This document shows, in pieces, positions 53,556 through 61,988 of a stretch of 64,000 bases of DNA. The notes under the pieces are model-generated. The model was not told the origin of the DNA, did no database searches, and saw nothing but the letters and a program-made list of their open reading frames with translations. The DNA is taken from NCBI RefSeq assembly GCF_023715885.1, contig NZ_JAMBOY010000003.1, forward strand, positions 372,001-436,000, read 5' to 3'. The stretch comes from Microbacterium hydrocarbonoxydans (GTDB taxonomy: Bacteria; Actinomycetota; Actinomycetes; Actinomycetales; Microbacteriaceae). Position 1 is the stretch's first letter; every line of letters begins with the position of its first letter. Made by a program: the position numbers and the translations under genes.

Positions 53556-53828
53556 GTGATCGAAGACATCAAGAAGCGCGCCCTGCACCGCACCAGCATC
53601 CTGGAGGGTCAGATGCGCGGCGTCGCGCGGATGATCGAGAACGAGGACTACTGCATGGACATCATCACGCAGTCGAGGGCGATCCAGCGGTCGCTCGAGT
53701 CGCTCAACCGTCTGCTGCTGGAGAACCACCTGCGCACGCACGTGACGCACATGTTCGAGGAGGGCGGCGACGAGCGCGACAAGGCCGTCGACGAGCTGCT
53801 GAAGGCGTTCGACTTCAGCAGCAAGTGA
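53556..53828 (+). CDS. CsoR/RcnR family metal-sensitive regulator
   Basis: A 90-residue all-helical repressor. The family core is LEGQMRGVARMIENEDYCMDI. Candidate ligands are C33, H58 and H62 (C-x24-H-x3-H), the spacing of RcnR (Cys-His-His) rather than the Cys-His-Cys of copper sensor CsoR. No H3 equivalent is present at the N-terminus. It may sense Ni/Co, formaldehyde-like compounds or another signal. No metal transporter adjoins it. GTG 53556 follows TACGCT (53544-53549) by six bases, so the transcript is probably leaderless. Confidence 0.85.
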   Translation: MIEDIKKRALHRTSILEGQMRGVARMIENEDYCMDIITQSRAIQRSLESLNRLLLENHLRTHVTHMFEEGGDERDKAVDELLKAFDFSSK

Positions 53829-53850
53829 CGGCCCCGGCGCGCCCCTCGAT

Positions 53851-55398
53851 CTAGCGGCCCCCGCCGAACACCTCACCCTCCATCGCGTCGTAGCCCTCGG
53901 CCTGCGGATCGCCGTGCGAGCCGCCGGACAGCGCGTACTCCTCCTCGGGGGAGAGCACGAGCCGGTGCCGGAAGAACAGTCCGAAGCCCAGCAGGATCAC
54001 CACGTACACGATCGCGATGGCGATGATCGCGGGGCCGAACGTCGGATTGAGCAGGAAACCGAGGAAGATCAGCGCCGCGATCACCAGCGCGATCGCCGCA
54101 CCGGGTACGCCCCACGGGCTGCGGTACGGGCGGTCGACGTTCGGGTACTTGCGGCGCAGGATCATGAACGAGATCAGCTGCAGCGCGTAGGCGAGCACCG
54201 CGCCCCAGACCGCGATGTTGAGGACGATCGCTCCGGCGACGGTTCCCGCACCCTCCGCGTCGAGCGCGGCCAGCACGTCGAGCACGATGAGGGCGACGAA
54301 GCCGATCGCCGCGCCGACGACGAGCGCGACCCACGGGGTCTGACGCTTGCCGGTGAGCGAGAGGAAGCGCGGGTAGTAGCCGGCGCGGGAGAGCGAGTAC
54401 ATGTTGCGTCCGTAGGCGAACATGATGCCCTGCAGCGAGGCGAGCAGGCCGATCAGGGCGAACAGGGCGAGCACGGCGGCGAGCTGGTCGCCGACGATGG
54501 CGCGGAATCCGTCGAGCAGCGGCTCACCGGCCGTCCCGGTCGCCTCGGCGCCGATGACGCCCGTGTTGAGGAACAGCACCAACAGTCCGGTGACGATGAG
54601 CGTGCCGCGGGCCCAGAAGCCGGCCTTGGGGATGTCGCGGGTCGGGTTGTGCGACTCCTCGGCGGCGAGAGGGAGCTCCTCGATCCCGAGGAAGAACCAC
54701 ATCGCGAACGGGAGGGCGAAGAGGATCGGCAGCACGCCGTGCGGCAGGAACGTCGACTGCCCCTCGTCGGGCACGATGTCCCACAGCGCGTCCCAGCTGA
54801 AGGCCCCCGAGAACAGGGCCATCGCCGAGAAGACGAGGATGATGCCGATCGAGATCACCGAGACGACGATCGCGAACCTGAACGAGATCGCGGCGCCCGC
54901 GGAGTTCAGAGCGATGAACACGACGTAGAGGATGAGGTACCAGACCCACCCCGGCAGGACGAGGCCGAGCAGCTCGCTCGTGATGCCGTTCGCGTACGAC
55001 GCCGAGAAGTAGACGATCACCGCCGTGGTCGCGACGTACTCGATGGTCTCGGCCGCTCCGGTGACCAGGCCGCCCCAGGGTCCCATGGCCGACCTGGCGA
55101 AGGAGTAGGCGCCGCCCGTGTGCGGCATCGCTGCCGCCATCTCGCCGATCGAGAAGATCATGCCGTAGTACATGATCACGAGGATCACGAAGGCGATCAG
55201 CATCCCGCCGAAGCCGGCGAAGTCGATGCCGAAGTTCCACCCCGAGAAGTCGCCCGAGATGACGGCGGCGACCGCGAGGCCCCACAGTCCCCAGACGCCG
55301 GCGGATCGCTTGAGGGTTCGCTTCTCGAAATACTCGCTTCCCGCCCGGGTATAGGTCGCCCCGGCGACCTTGCGGGACTCACTGCTCTGACCAGACAT
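53851..55398 (-). CDS. eat: APC family permease, ethanolamine permease type
   Basis: A 515-residue transporter with 12 transmembrane helices. Its N-terminus (YFEKRTLKRSAGVWGLWGL, then AVISGDFSGWNFGIDFAG) is characteristic of the ethanolamine permease (Eat) branch of the amino acid-polyamine-organocation superfamily. The GMLIAFVILVIMYYGMIFSIGEMAAAMPHTGGAYSFAR stretch (in parts) carries the substrate-site helices. It is divergent from a GlnA4-type gene, and the two share a palindrome that covers both promoters, so import and first metabolic step are probably co-controlled. Other small amines remain possible substrates. Confidence 0.85.
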   Translation of the reverse strand: MSGQSSESRKVAGATYTRAGSEYFEKRTLKRSAGVWGLWGLAVAAVISGDFSGWNFGIDFAGFGGMLIAFVILVIMYYGMIFSIGEMAAAMPHTGGAYSFARSAMGPWGGLVTGAAETIEYVATTAVIVYFSASYANGITSELLGLVLPGWVWYLILYVVFIALNSAGAAISFRFAIVVSVISIGIILVFSAMALFSGAFSWDALWDIVPDEGQSTFLPHGVLPILFALPFAMWFFLGIEELPLAAEESHNPTRDIPKAGFWARGTLIVTGLLVLFLNTGVIGAEATGTAGEPLLDGFRAIVGDQLAAVLALFALIGLLASLQGIMFAYGRNMYSLSRAGYYPRFLSLTGKRQTPWVALVVGAAIGFVALIVLDVLAALDAEGAGTVAGAIVLNIAVWGAVLAYALQLISFMILRRKYPNVDRPYRSPWGVPGAAIALVIAALIFLGFLLNPTFGPAIIAIAIVYVVILLGFGLFFRHRLVLSPEEEYALSGGSHGDPQAEGYDAMEGEVFGGGR

Positions 55399-55468
55399 CC
55401 GCTCTCCGCTCGCTCGCGTGCAGGCACCGGGTGCGCCTTGCGGATGATTGTGACAGTCAATGGTGGTT

Positions 55469-55486
55469 TCGTCTACCTTTAGACGA
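55469..55486. promoter_or_regulatory. palindromic operator in the permease/glutamylamide-synthetase promoter
   Basis: A perfect inverted repeat TCGTCTA-CCTT-TAGACGA. It fits the loose FadR-subfamily pattern T-x-GT...AC-x-A and lies over the -35 regions expected for both divergent genes (plus-strand -10 candidate TACTCT at 55497-55502). The FadR-type regulator at 59855 is the likely binder. Confidence 0.65.
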
Positions 55487-55554
55487 CGAGGTCATCTACT
55501 CTGAGGGCGAAGCCGATCGGCCGATCGCTTCACCGCAGGAGAACGGAGCGTGGG

Positions 55555-56910
55555 ATGTCGGGCAATCTGAGCATCGACCAGCTGGACGCCGGCATCGCCG
55601 CCGGTGAGATCGACACGGTGATCGTCGCCTTCGCGGACGCGCAGGGCAGGCTCGTCGGCAAGCGCGTATCGGCGCGGCTGTTCCAGGAGGACATCCTTCA
55701 CCACGGCGCCGAGGCCTGCGACTACCTCCTCTCGGTCGACGTCGACATGAACACGGTCGACGGCTATGCGATGTCGGGGTGGGACCGCGGCTACGGCGAC
55801 ATGGTGCTGCGACCGGATGCCGAGACGCTGCGCCGCATCCCCTGGCTCGACGGCACCGCGCTCGTGATGGCCGACCTGGTCTGGCAGAACGGCGAGCCCG
55901 TCGGGCCCTCTCCACGCGCGATCCTCGACCGGCAGCGCGACCGACTCGCCGAGCGCGGCTGGACCGCCTATTCCGGCACCGAGCTCGAGTTCATCGTGTT
56001 CGAGAACACCTACCGCGACGCCTGGGCCCGCAGGTACGACGGACTCACCCCGGCGACCGACTACAACGTCGACTACAACCTGCTCGCCTCGACGCGCATG
56101 GAGCCGCTGCTGCGCGACATCCGCAACAGCATGGACGGCGCGGGCATGTACTGCGAGGGCGTGAAGGGCGAGTGCAACCTCGGGCAGCAGGAGATCGCGT
56201 TCCGCTACGCCGAGGTGCGCGAGACGGCCGATCAGCATGCGATCTACAAGAACGGCGCCAAGGAGATCGCCGGCAAGCACGGCCAGGCGATCACCTTCAT
56301 GGCGAAGTTCAACGAGCGCGAGGGCAACAGCTGCCATATCCACCTCTCACTCCGCGACGAGTCAGGCGCCCCGGTGATGGCGGGCGACGGCGAGCACGGC
56401 TTCAGCCCCGTCATGGAGCACTGGATCGCCGGCATCCTCGCCACGCTGCGCGAGTTCACGCTGCTGTACGCGCCGAACATCAACTCGTACAAGCGCTTCG
56501 CGAAGGGCAGCTTCGCGCCCACCGGCGTCGCCTGGGGCATCGACAACCGCACCTGCGCGCTGCGCGTGGTCGGACAGGGATCGGCGCTGCGCGTCGAGAA
56601 CCGCGTCCCCGGCGGCGACGTGAACCCGTACCTGGGCATCTCGGCGATCATCGCCGGCGGACTGTACGGCATCGAGAACGAGCTGCCCCTGCCCGACCGC
56701 TTCACAGGCAACGCGTACGAGGATGCCGTCGACCACCTGCCGACCACGCTGCGCGAGGCCGCGCAGCTGTTCCGCGAATCGACCATCGCTCGCCAGGCGT
56801 TCGGCGATGACGTCGTCGAGCACTACCTGAACCAGGCGCGCATCGAGCTCGAAGCGTACGACGCCGCCGTCACCGACTGGGAGCGCATCCGTGGTTTCGA
56901 ACGCCTCTGA
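55555..56910 (+). CDS. glnA4: gamma-glutamylamide synthetase, GlnA4-like (glutamine synthetase family)
   Basis: A 451-residue enzyme of the glutamine-synthetase fold. The metal/ATP motifs include YSGTELEFIVFENTY, GQQEIAFRYAE, GNSCHIHLSL and NRTCALRVVGQGSALRVENR (read in parts). GNSCHIHLSL replaces the GSGMHVHQS of true glutamine synthetases, a mark of the GlnA3/GlnA4/PuuA group. In Streptomyces GlnA4 joins glutamate to ethanolamine. The adjacent ethanolamine-type permease, PuuD-type hydrolase and aldehyde dehydrogenase support a catabolic rather than nitrogen-assimilation role. The stop overlaps the next gene by 20 bases. Confidence 0.87.
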   Translation: MSGNLSIDQLDAGIAAGEIDTVIVAFADAQGRLVGKRVSARLFQEDILHHGAEACDYLLSVDVDMNTVDGYAMSGWDRGYGDMVLRPDAETLRRIPWLDGTALVMADLVWQNGEPVGPSPRAILDRQRDRLAERGWTAYSGTELEFIVFENTYRDAWARRYDGLTPATDYNVDYNLLASTRMEPLLRDIRNSMDGAGMYCEGVKGECNLGQQEIAFRYAEVRETADQHAIYKNGAKEIAGKHGQAITFMAKFNEREGNSCHIHLSLRDESGAPVMAGDGEHGFSPVMEHWIAGILATLREFTLLYAPNINSYKRFAKGSFAPTGVAWGIDNRTCALRVVGQGSALRVENRVPGGDVNPYLGISAIIAGGLYGIENELPLPDRFTGNAYEDAVDHLPTTLREAAQLFRESTIARQAFGDDVVEHYLNQARIELEAYDAAVTDWERIRGFERL

Positions 56911-57643
56911 CCCGGCGCCCCTGATCGGCGTCACGACCTACCTCGAGCGCGCGCAGCAGGGCGTATGGGATGTGCGGGCAGCATTCCTGCCCGAGCAGTA
57001 CCTCACCGGGGTGACCGACTCGGGCGGTATCGCGCTGCTCCTTCCTCCTCAGGACCCGGATGCCGCGGACGCGGCGATCGCCGGGATGGACGGCCTCGTC
57101 CTGTCCGGCGGAGCGGACGTGGCTCCCGAGCTGTACGGCGAGGAGCGGCATCCGCTCACCGACCCGGCACGGGTCGACCGCGACGCGTGGGAGCTGGCCC
57201 TGTTCCGGGCGGCGGAGCGCCGCCGCATCCCCGTCCTCGCGATCTGCCGCGGGCTGCAGCTCGTGAACGTCGCCCGCGGCGGCACGCTGCAGCAGCACCT
57301 GCCCGAGTCGCTGGGTACCGAGAAATACCGCATCGGCGGCGGAGTGTACGCCGAGAACGACGTCGAGGTGGCGGAGGACACGGCGTTCGCCGACATCATC
57401 CGCGAGAGCGACGTGCGGGTGCACAGCTACCACCACCAGGGCATCGACAGGCTCGGCGACGGGCTCGTCGCGGCCGCCCACTCCGACGACGGCCTCGTGC
57501 AGGCATTCGTCGACACCGACGGCGGCCATGTCGTCGGCGTGCAATGGCACCCAGAGGAGAACGCCGAGGACCGGCGCCTCTTCGCCGACCTCGTCTCGCA
57601 GGCGCGCGCGTTCGCCGCGCGCAGGAAGGAGAGCGCGCGATGA
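56891..57643 (+). CDS. puuD: gamma-glutamyl-amine hydrolase (PuuD-like class I amidotransferase)
   Basis: A 250-residue hydrolase. The nucleophile elbow is VLAICRGLQLVNVARGG (catalytic Cys), and the His/Glu of the triad are in VVGVQWHPEENAED. HSYHHQGIDRLG is the conserved family block. It should release glutamate from the oxidised gamma-glutamyl product made by the neighbouring enzymes. GTG 56891 lies inside the end of glnA4 and the stop overlaps the aldehyde dehydrogenase start by 4 bases, so all three are coupled. Confidence 0.88.
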   Translation: MVSNASDPAPLIGVTTYLERAQQGVWDVRAAFLPEQYLTGVTDSGGIALLLPPQDPDAADAAIAGMDGLVLSGGADVAPELYGEERHPLTDPARVDRDAWELALFRAAERRRIPVLAICRGLQLVNVARGGTLQQHLPESLGTEKYRIGGGVYAENDVEVAEDTAFADIIRESDVRVHSYHHQGIDRLGDGLVAAAHSDDGLVQAFVDTDGGHVVGVQWHPEENAEDRRLFADLVSQARAFAARRKESAR

Positions 57644-58998
57644 GCGCCTTCACCGTGATCGACCCATCGACCGGCTCCGCCATCCGCGAGGTGCCGCGCG
57701 CCGACGTGGGGGAGACGGATGCCGCGATCGCGCGCGCCGTCGCCGCGCAGCGCCGCTGGGCCGCGCTCCCGCCCGTCGCGCGGGCTGACGCGCTGCGCTC
57801 GTTCGCGCGGGCCGTCGAGGGCGCTGTCGAGGAGCTCGCGCAGCTGGAGGTGCGCAACTCCGGACACCCCATCGGGTCGGCCCGCTGGGAGGCCGCGCAC
57901 GTCGCGCAGGTGCTCAACTACTACTCCGCCGACCCCGAGCGGTTATCCGGTCGACAGATTCCCGTCGCGGGCGGGCTCGACGTCACGTTCCACGACCCGT
58001 ACGGCGTGGTCGGCGTGATCGTCCCGTGGAACTTCCCGATGACGATCGCCGCCTGGGCGTTCGCGCCGGCGCTCGCCGCCGGAAACGCCGTCGTGCTGAA
58101 GCCCGCAGAGCTGACCCCGCTGACCGCGATCCGTCTCGGTCAGCTCGCCCTCGAGTCCGGCCTGCCGGAGGGGCTGTTCGAGGTCGTGACGGGCTCGGGC
58201 TCGGTCGTCGGGCAGCGGCTGGTCGCGCACCCGGACGTGCGGAAGGTCGTCTTCACCGGGTCGACGGAGGTGGGCATCGACGTGGCCGCGGGATGCGCGC
58301 GGGCGCTCAAACCGGTGACGCTCGAATTGGGCGGCAAGAGCGCGAACATCGTGTTCGACGACGCCGACCTCGAGAAGGCCGCCGCGGCCGTGCCCGGTTC
58401 GGTGTTCGACAACGCCGGGCAGGACTGCTGTGCGCGCAGCCGTCTGCTCGTGCAGCGCTCGGTGTACGACCGCTTCCTCGAGCTGCTCGAACCGGCCGTC
58501 GCCGCCTGGCGGGTGGGCGATCCGTCGGACTCCGAGACCGACATGGGCCCGCTCATCTCCGCCGGTCACCGCGACACCGTGGCGTCGTTCCTCGACGGAG
58601 CGGACATCGCGTTCCGCGGCAGCGCTCCGCAGGGCGACGGGTTCTGGTTCGCGCCGGCCGTCGTGCTCGCCGACCCCGGCGACCGGATCGCACAGCAAGA
58701 GGTGTTCGGTCCCGTCGTCGCCGTGATGCCGTTCGACGACGAGGCCGACGCGATCCGCCTCGCGAACGACACGATCTACGGGCTCGCCGGCTCGCTGTGG
58801 ACGCAGAACCTCGGGCGGGCCGTGCGGGTTTCGCGCGGCGTGCAGAGCGGAGTCCTCTCGGTGAACTCGCACTCGTCCGTGCGGTACGCCACCCCTTTCG
58901 GCGGCATGAAGGCGTCGGGCCTCGGCCGCGAACTCGGACCGGATGCCGCCGAGCACTTCACCGAGACGAAGAACGTGTTCTTCGCGACCGACGACTGA
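57640..58998 (+). CDS. NAD(P)-dependent aldehyde dehydrogenase (PuuC/betaine-aldehyde type)
   Basis: A 452-residue enzyme. The cofactor-binding block is IVPWNFPMTIAAWAFAPALA, KPAELTPLTA follows, and FTGSTEVG is the Rossmann turn. The general base Glu is in VTLELGGKSANIV and the catalytic Cys in FDNAGQDCCARSRL. FGPVVAVMPFDDE and FGGMKASGLGRELG close the domain. In this pathway it would oxidise the gamma-glutamyl aminoaldehyde to the acid. It overlaps the hydrolase by 4 bases. Confidence 0.9.
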   Translation: MSAFTVIDPSTGSAIREVPRADVGETDAAIARAVAAQRRWAALPPVARADALRSFARAVEGAVEELAQLEVRNSGHPIGSARWEAAHVAQVLNYYSADPERLSGRQIPVAGGLDVTFHDPYGVVGVIVPWNFPMTIAAWAFAPALAAGNAVVLKPAELTPLTAIRLGQLALESGLPEGLFEVVTGSGSVVGQRLVAHPDVRKVVFTGSTEVGIDVAAGCARALKPVTLELGGKSANIVFDDADLEKAAAAVPGSVFDNAGQDCCARSRLLVQRSVYDRFLELLEPAVAAWRVGDPSDSETDMGPLISAGHRDTVASFLDGADIAFRGSAPQGDGFWFAPAVVLADPGDRIAQQEVFGPVVAVMPFDDEADAIRLANDTIYGLAGSLWTQNLGRAVRVSRGVQSGVLSVNSHSSVRYATPFGGMKASGLGRELGPDAAEHFTETKNVFFATDD

Positions 58999-59041
58999 CC
59001 GCGGCACCCGCCCCCGATCCATCCCAGCAACGGAGAGAGCA

Positions 59042-59821
59042 ATGACCATCGACCTGACCCAGCGTCTCAAGGACCGCGTCGCCATCATCACCGGAGGTGC
59101 GAGCGGCATCGGCTTCGCCACCGCACGCCGCTTCGCCGAGGAGGGCGCGTTCGTCGTCATCGCCGACGTCGACCCCGCCACCGGCGAGAAGGCCGCGGCC
59201 GAGGTGGGCGGAGCCTTCCGCCCCGTCGACGTGGCCGACGAGGCGAAGGTGAACACCCTGTTCGACGGCGTCGCCGAGGAGTTCGGCCGCATCGACATCG
59301 CCTTCAACAACGCGGGCATCTCGCCCGCGGACGACGACTCGATCGAGACCACCGAGCTGCCGGCCTGGGACCGGGTGCAGGACGTGAACCTCAAGAGCGT
59401 CTACCTGTGCAGCCGCGCGGCGCTGCGGCACATGGTGCCGGCTGGACGCGGATCGATCATCAACACCGCGTCGTTCGTCGCGCTGCTCGGGTCGGCGACT
59501 TCGCAGATCAGCTACACGGCCTCGAAGGGCGGCGTGCTCGCGATGTCGCGCGAGCTCGGCGTGCAGTTCGCCCGGCAGGGCGTGCGGGTGAACGCCCTCT
59601 GCCCCGGCCCGGTGAACACACCGCTGCTGCAGGAGCTCTTCGCGAAGGACCCCGAGCGCGCGCAGCGTCGTCTCGTGCATGTGCCGATGGGACGCTTCGC
59701 CGAGCCGGAGGAGCTCGCGGCCGCGGTGGCGTTCCTCGCCTCCGACGACTCCTCGTTCATCACGGCCAGCGCCTTCGTCGTCGACGGCGGCATCACCAAC
59801 GCCTACGTCACCCCGCTGTGA
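59042..59821 (+). CDS. short-chain dehydrogenase/reductase
   Basis: A 259-residue classical SDR: cofactor motif TGGASGIGFATA, NNAG motif IAFNNAGISPAD, catalytic Ser in NTASFVALLG, and YTASK carrying Tyr and Lys. The PGPVNTPLL region follows. The first Asp after strand 2 (VIADVDP) favours NAD over NADP. In the cluster it could oxidise the alcohol of gamma-glutamylethanolamide to the aldehyde that the preceding dehydrogenase uses. That assignment is inference from context. ATG 59042 is 43 bases after the dehydrogenase stop, behind GGAGAG. Confidence 0.87.
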   Translation: MTIDLTQRLKDRVAIITGGASGIGFATARRFAEEGAFVVIADVDPATGEKAAAEVGGAFRPVDVADEAKVNTLFDGVAEEFGRIDIAFNNAGISPADDDSIETTELPAWDRVQDVNLKSVYLCSRAALRHMVPAGRGSIINTASFVALLGSATSQISYTASKGGVLAMSRELGVQFARQGVRVNALCPGPVNTPLLQELFAKDPERAQRRLVHVPMGRFAEPEELAAAVAFLASDDSSFITASAFVVDGGITNAYVTPL

Positions 59822-59854
59822 GTCCAGGCCATCGTGCTGTGACAGGGTGAGACC

Positions 59855-60583
59855 ATGAGCGATCACGCCCCCGACGGCGATCTCGTCGAGGTCCGGCGAG
59901 CGGTGTATCGCCCGCTGCGGCGCGGCAACGCCCTCGAGGACGCGGTGTCGCGGCTCGTGCAGACCATCCGGCTCGGCGTCGTCGCTCCCGGCGAGTCGCT
60001 CCCCCCGGAGCGCGAGCTCGCGGCCTCCTTCGGCGTCAGCCGCGACACCGTGCGCGACGCCATCAGGGAGCTCGCCGACACCGGCTACCTGGTGCCGAAG
60101 CGCGGCCGGTACGGCGGCACCTTCGTCGCGGACCCGCTGCCGCACCCCTCGGATGCCGGCGCCGTGACGCCCGCCGAGATCGACGACGTCCTGGGCCTCC
60201 GACGGGTGCTCGAGACGGGCGCCGCCCGGGCCGCCGCGGGGCGCTCGCTCGACGCCGGCGTGCGCGCCGACCTCTGGGCCCGGCACGAGGCGGCGCTTCC
60301 CGCGGGGCCCGATGAGTACCGCCGCCTGGACACGCTGCTGCATCTCGCGATCGCCGAGGCCGCGGGCATTCCCTCCCTCGTGGCGCTGGTCGCCGAGAAC
60401 CGCGCCTCGGTCAACGTCTGGCTCGACACCTTCCCGCTCATGCCTCGCAACATCCAGCACTCGGGGGAGCAGCACGAGCGCATCGTGTCGGCGATCCTCG
60501 CGGGCAGGCCGGATGCCGCCGAGGCGGCCATGAACGACCACCTCGCCGGCTCCGAGGCCCTGCTGCGCGGGTTCCTCGTCTAG
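59855..60583 (+). CDS. GntR family regulator, FadR subfamily
   Basis: A 242-residue regulator. The winged helix (~20-85) reads LVQTIRLGVVAPGESLPPERELAASFGVSRDTVRDAIRELADTGYL (in parts). A helical FCD ligand-binding domain (~100-235) has the metal/acid-site pattern DTLLHLAIAEAAG and QHERIVSAILAGRPDAAEAAMNDHL. It closes the plus-strand part of the amine cluster and is the best candidate to bind the palindrome at 55469-55486. Its stop shares the bases CTAG with the convergent aminotransferase stop. Confidence 0.9.
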   Translation: MSDHAPDGDLVEVRRAVYRPLRRGNALEDAVSRLVQTIRLGVVAPGESLPPERELAASFGVSRDTVRDAIRELADTGYLVPKRGRYGGTFVADPLPHPSDAGAVTPAEIDDVLGLRRVLETGAARAAAGRSLDAGVRADLWARHEAALPAGPDEYRRLDTLLHLAIAEAAGIPSLVALVAENRASVNVWLDTFPLMPRNIQHSGEQHERIVSAILAGRPDAAEAAMNDHLAGSEALLRGFLV

Positions 60584-61968
60584 CCCGCGGCGTGCTCGTC
60601 GGCGACCGAGAGTGCGTCGTCGAGCACGGCAAGGCCGCGGACGAGCTCGTCCTCGGTGATCACGAGCGGCGGCGCGACGTGCATGCGGTTGAAGTGCGTG
60701 AACGGCCAGACCCCCGCCTTCTTCGCCGCCGCCGCGAACGCCGCCATGGGAACAGCATCCGCCCCGGTGGCGTTGAACGGCACGAGCGGCTCGCGCGTCT
60801 CCTTGTCGCGCACGAGCTCGACGGCCCAGAAGAGCCCGCGGCCACGGATCTCGCCGACACTCGGGTGACTGTCGACCCACCCACGCAGAGTCGGCTCGAC
60901 GATGCGCTCGCCGAGGTCGCGCACTCGTTCCAGGATGCCGTCGCGGCGGAACACCTCGAACGTCGCCACCCCGGCGGCGCACGCGAGCGGATGACCCGAG
61001 TACGTCAGTCCACCGGCGAACGGCGTCGTCTCGAACGCCTTCGTGATGCGCTCGGAGATCACGACGCCGCCGAGTGGCACGTAGCCGGAGTTGACGCCCT
61101 TCGCGAACGTGATGAGGTCGGGCTGCGCGTCGAACGCGTCGACGCCGAACCACTCGCCGAGGCGGCCGAACCCCACCATGACCTCGTCGGCGATGTACAC
61201 GATGCCGTAGCGGTCGCACAGCTCACGCACGCCCTGCAGGTAGCCGGGCGGTGGCACGAGCACGCCGTTCGTGCCGACGACGGTCTCGATGATGATCGCC
61301 GCGATGGTGTTCGGGCCCTCGAGCTGGATCGTCTGCTCGAGGTGCGCGAGGGCGCGCTCGGACTCCTGCTCGAGCGTCTCGGAGTGGAAGGGCGAGCGGT
61401 ACAGATACGGACCGAAGAACCGGACGGAGCCCGAGTCGACCGTGTCGTTCGCCCAGCGGCGGGGGTCGCCCGTGAGCGAGATCGCGGTCGACGTGGAACC
61501 GTGGTAGCTGCGGTACATCGACAGCACCTTGCGGCGTCCGGTCGTCTGCCGCGCCATCCGCACCGCGTACTCGTTCGCCTCGGCGCCGCCGTTGGTGAAG
61601 AACACCTTCTGGAAGCCCTCTGGCGCGACCTCGACGATGAGACGCGCGAGCTCGCCGCGCACGTCGTTCGCCATGGCGGGCTGGATCGTCGCGAGGCGAC
61701 CGGCCTGCCGCTGGATCGCCGACACGAGATCCGGATGCTGGTGCCCGAGGTTGAGGTTCACCAGCTGGCTGGAGAAGTCGAGGTACGCGTTGCCGGCGTA
61801 GTCCCAGAAGGTCGACCCCTCACCGGCGGCGACGGGGAGCGGGTCGATGAGACCCTGCGCACTCCAGGAATGGAACACGTGGCCGCGGTCGTCGGCGCGC
61901 ACCTGCGCCTCGGCATCGGGGGCCGGCATCTCGTGGGACGTGCCGTGACGGTCGGTGAAAGCAGTCAT
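60580..61968 (-). CDS. class III aminotransferase (omega-amino acid type)
   Basis: A 462-residue PLP enzyme. PLP-site features: FTNGGAEANEYAVRMAR, YRSYHGSTSTAISLTGDPR, VYIADEVMVGFGRLGEWF with the cofactor Asp, and the lysine in ITFAKGVNSGYVPLGGV. Close families transaminate omega-amino acids such as beta-alanine or GABA, or taurine, with pyruvate or 2-oxoglutarate. It is followed 20 bases earlier on the strand by mmsA, a combination used to turn beta-alanine or similar into an acyl-CoA. The exact substrate cannot be read. Confidence 0.88.
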   Translation of the reverse strand: MTAFTDRHGTSHEMPAPDAEAQVRADDRGHVFHSWSAQGLIDPLPVAAGEGSTFWDYAGNAYLDFSSQLVNLNLGHQHPDLVSAIQRQAGRLATIQPAMANDVRGELARLIVEVAPEGFQKVFFTNGGAEANEYAVRMARQTTGRRKVLSMYRSYHGSTSTAISLTGDPRRWANDTVDSGSVRFFGPYLYRSPFHSETLEQESERALAHLEQTIQLEGPNTIAAIIIETVVGTNGVLVPPPGYLQGVRELCDRYGIVYIADEVMVGFGRLGEWFGVDAFDAQPDLITFAKGVNSGYVPLGGVVISERITKAFETTPFAGGLTYSGHPLACAAGVATFEVFRRDGILERVRDLGERIVEPTLRGWVDSHPSVGEIRGRGLFWAVELVRDKETREPLVPFNATGADAVPMAAFAAAAKKAGVWPFTHFNRMHVAPPLVITEDELVRGLAVLDDALSVADEHAAG

Positions 61969-61988
61969 GATCTCTCTCCGTGGGCCGC

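Noticed and set aside
55555..56910. Housekeeping glutamine synthetase (glnA).
   Set aside because: The active-site block GNSCHIHLSL and the amine-catabolism neighbours fit the GlnA4/PuuA group instead.
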